From: CAZQKE01 sp964593865
Lineage (GTDB): Bacteria; Chloroflexota; Anaerolineae; JAAYZQ01
DNA length: 8,495 nucleotides
NCBI GenBank assembly: GCA_964593865.1
Contig: CAZQKE010000025.1
Location: forward strand, 1-8,495
Reading direction: 5' to 3'
The first letter of the stretch is position 1. Each line of letters opens with the position of its first letter. The notes under the pieces are model-generated. The model saw only the letters and a list, made by a program, of their open reading frames with translations. It was not told the DNA's origin and did not search any database. Positions 7,631 to 8,495 of the stretch are shown one piece after another. Made by a program: the position numbers and the translations under genes.

Positions 7631-7743
7631 TTGGTACATTGGTAATCGGTACATCGGTAGATTGGTAATCGGTAGGTTGGTATATTGGCCATGTTTCCCA
7701 ATCTACCAATTACCAATTTCCCAACCTACCAATTCACCGATCC
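7631..7743. repeat. Inverted array of degenerate 7/8-nt units
   Basis: From 7635 to 7688 the plus strand is a tandem of units of 8 or 7 nt: TACATTGG, TAATCGG, TACATCGG, TAGATTGG, TAATCGG, TAGGTTGG, TATATTGG, preceded by a partial TTGG (7631-7634). After a 9-nt spacer (7689-7697) the same family appears inverted from 7698 to 7743 (CCAATCTA, CCAATTA, CCAATTTC, CCAACCTA, CCAATTCA, CCGATCC). A 14-nt direct repeat (ATTGGTAATCGGTA) recurs at 7638 and 7661. The two halves can pair in several registers to form an imperfect hairpin. The array fills the gap between the regulator and the oxidoreductase and covers the last codons and stop of the regulator. Confidence 0.85.
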
Positions 7744-8495
7744 TGTAATTTCGGCAATGCGCTGCAACCGCCCCAGCAGGTTCAGCCGTTCCTCGCCGAT
7801 CTCGGAAAAGGTTTCGGCAACGCGCCGGAGCAAGCGGGGAACCTGTTGTCGGCGGGTTTCATCCAACACGGGGACGCGGTGCAAAGCGTCTCGCAACCTG
7901 TCTTCTTCCACACCGGTCAGGGCCGAGAGCCTTGCAATGCGGGCCGACCAGTCACCGTTGGGCGATTGATCCAGAAACTGCCCGGCGTAGGTGGCGGCTA
8001 CAAACTCCCCTTGGACGACGATCCGCCCCCAGACGTAACGCAGTCCGGCGTGGCAGGTGGCCAGCTGCGGCGTCGCGCCGGGCCGCCGGGCCGCTGCCTG
8101 CCAGGAGGTGATGCACTGTTGCCGCCCGGCCTCGGTGCTGTAGATCAGGTTGCAGAACTCGCAAGAGTTGCTCAGTTCGGTCAACGGCTCGCCGTTCACG
8201 GCGGTGGTGATGGTCCCCAGGCCCAACGCCTCGGCAAAAACCGACTGGATGGCCTGGATGCAGGCCAGGGGGAGAGTCTCCGGGGACGGGCGTAGCTCGG
8301 CATCGGCCTGAGGCGCCTCTGCAACCTCCCAACCAACCTGCTGCCCCTGGAGCCAGGCTTCGATTTCACGGCGGGAAAACCGCCATTGCCCGCCGACCTT
8401 GAAGCCCCGCAACCGACCATCGCCCAACATGCGGTAAATCGTGACCCGGTCCACCTGGAGCAGGTCCTGCAATTGTTTCGTCGTTAGCAACGTAT
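7726..8495 (-). CDS. Excisionase-type HTH / PocR-domain sensor regulator (5' end probably beyond window)
   Basis: This is a predicted cytoplasmic one-component transcription regulator. Counting from a TTG at 8490, residues 3-49 are an excisionase/MerR-like DNA-binding domain (LTTKQLQDLLQVDRVTIYRML, then GFKVGGQWRFSRREIEAWL). After a linker, residues about 75-175 match the PocR sensory domain: SNSCEFCNLI, C126 and the characteristic CHAGL (C146), followed by a 'GEFVAATYAGQFL' strand. Cysteines 110, 113, 126 and 146 could hold a metal or act in sensing (inference). The C-terminal region (about 180-254) is helical in appearance and of unknown role. The TTG start is doubtful: the frame remains open to the window edge, and homologues usually have a few residues before LLTTKQL. 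The stop TAG and the final GSVNW come from the repeat array. The gene precedes the FAD/Fe-S oxidoreductase in the same direction and may control it. PocR-type domains are thought to sense small hydrocarbon-derived ligands. Confidence 0.85.
   Translation of the reverse strand, partial: TLLTTKQLQDLLQVDRVTIYRMLGDGRLRGFKVGGQWRFSRREIEAWLQGQQVGWEVAEAPQADAELRPSPETLPLACIQAIQSVFAEALGLGTITTAVNGEPLTELSNSCEFCNLIYSTEAGRQQCITSWQAAARRPGATPQLATCHAGLRYVWGRIVVQGEFVAATYAGQFLDQSPNGDWSARIARLSALTGVEEDRLRDALHRVPVLDETRRQQVPRLLRRVAETFSEIGEERLNLLGRLQRIAEITGSVNW

Noticed and set aside
7619..7725. Promoter for the oxidoreductase between the regulator and its start
   Set aside because: I found no -10/-35 pair with acceptable spacing on the minus strand; the gap is nearly all repeat units, so co-transcription with the regulator is at least as likely.
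7631..7743. CRISPR array
   Set aside because: Units are 7-8 nt, degenerate, contiguous without spacers, and inverted halfway through. CRISPR repeats are longer, identical and separated by unique spacers.
7533..7748. Short plus-strand frame across the repeat array with a repeated YIG/RLV pattern
   Set aside because: The repeated peptide is only a translation of the 7/8-nt DNA repeats, and the frame begins antisense to the oxidoreductase start.

Overview
The window is GC-rich bacterial DNA in which every convincing gene lies on the minus strand. My best guess for the source is a member of the Chloroflexota (Anaerolineae/Caldilineae-like). This rests on a PocR-domain regulator with an excisionase-type HTH, a long flavin/iron-sulfur fusion protein with a Met/Pro-rich tail, and an intergenic array of short 'TTGGTA'-type units. 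It is a pattern-recognition guess; no rRNA or other phylogenetic marker is present.

Layout in the direction of transcription (right to left): (1) 8495-7726, a regulator with an N-terminal excisionase/MerR-like HTH and a PocR-type sensor domain, probably cut by the right edge. (2) 7743-7631, an inverted array of degenerate 7/8-nt units, which supplies the last codons and stop of the regulator and fills most of the gap to the next gene. (3) 7615-4526, a 1029-aa soluble flavoprotein joining a GlcD-like FAD domain, two 4Fe-4S motifs, two CCG domains and a tail of about 120 residues that is 22% methionine. (4) 4509-4473, an 11-bp perfect hairpin followed by TTTT, a convincing terminator. (5) 4383-4355, a possible promoter very close to the next start. 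(6) 4344-1084, a 1086-aa membrane protein with seven predicted TM segments, a propeller-like repeat region and two HKD phospholipase D motifs. (7) 1087-95, a membrane-anchored endonuclease/exonuclease/phosphatase (DNase I/sphingomyelinase fold) protein whose GTG start overlaps the previous stop. (8) 79-1, the beginning of a third gene with a signal-like N-terminus.

There appear to be two transcription units. The first is the regulator plus the flavin/Fe-S oxidoreductase; a PocR-type sensor may control oxidation of a small organic acid or alcohol-derived substrate. The second is a translationally coupled set of predicted cell-surface proteins. By topology, both the PLD and EEP catalytic domains face outside, suggesting extracellular phosphodiester cleavage of lipids or nucleic acids. 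The substrates of all enzymes remain unknown from sequence alone.

The most unusual items are the 7TM-propeller-PLD fusion coupled to an EEP hydrolase, the Met/Pro tail on the oxidoreductase, and the inverted repeat array that has entered the 3' end of the regulator gene. No CRISPR array, tRNA, rRNA, transposase or attachment site was seen.
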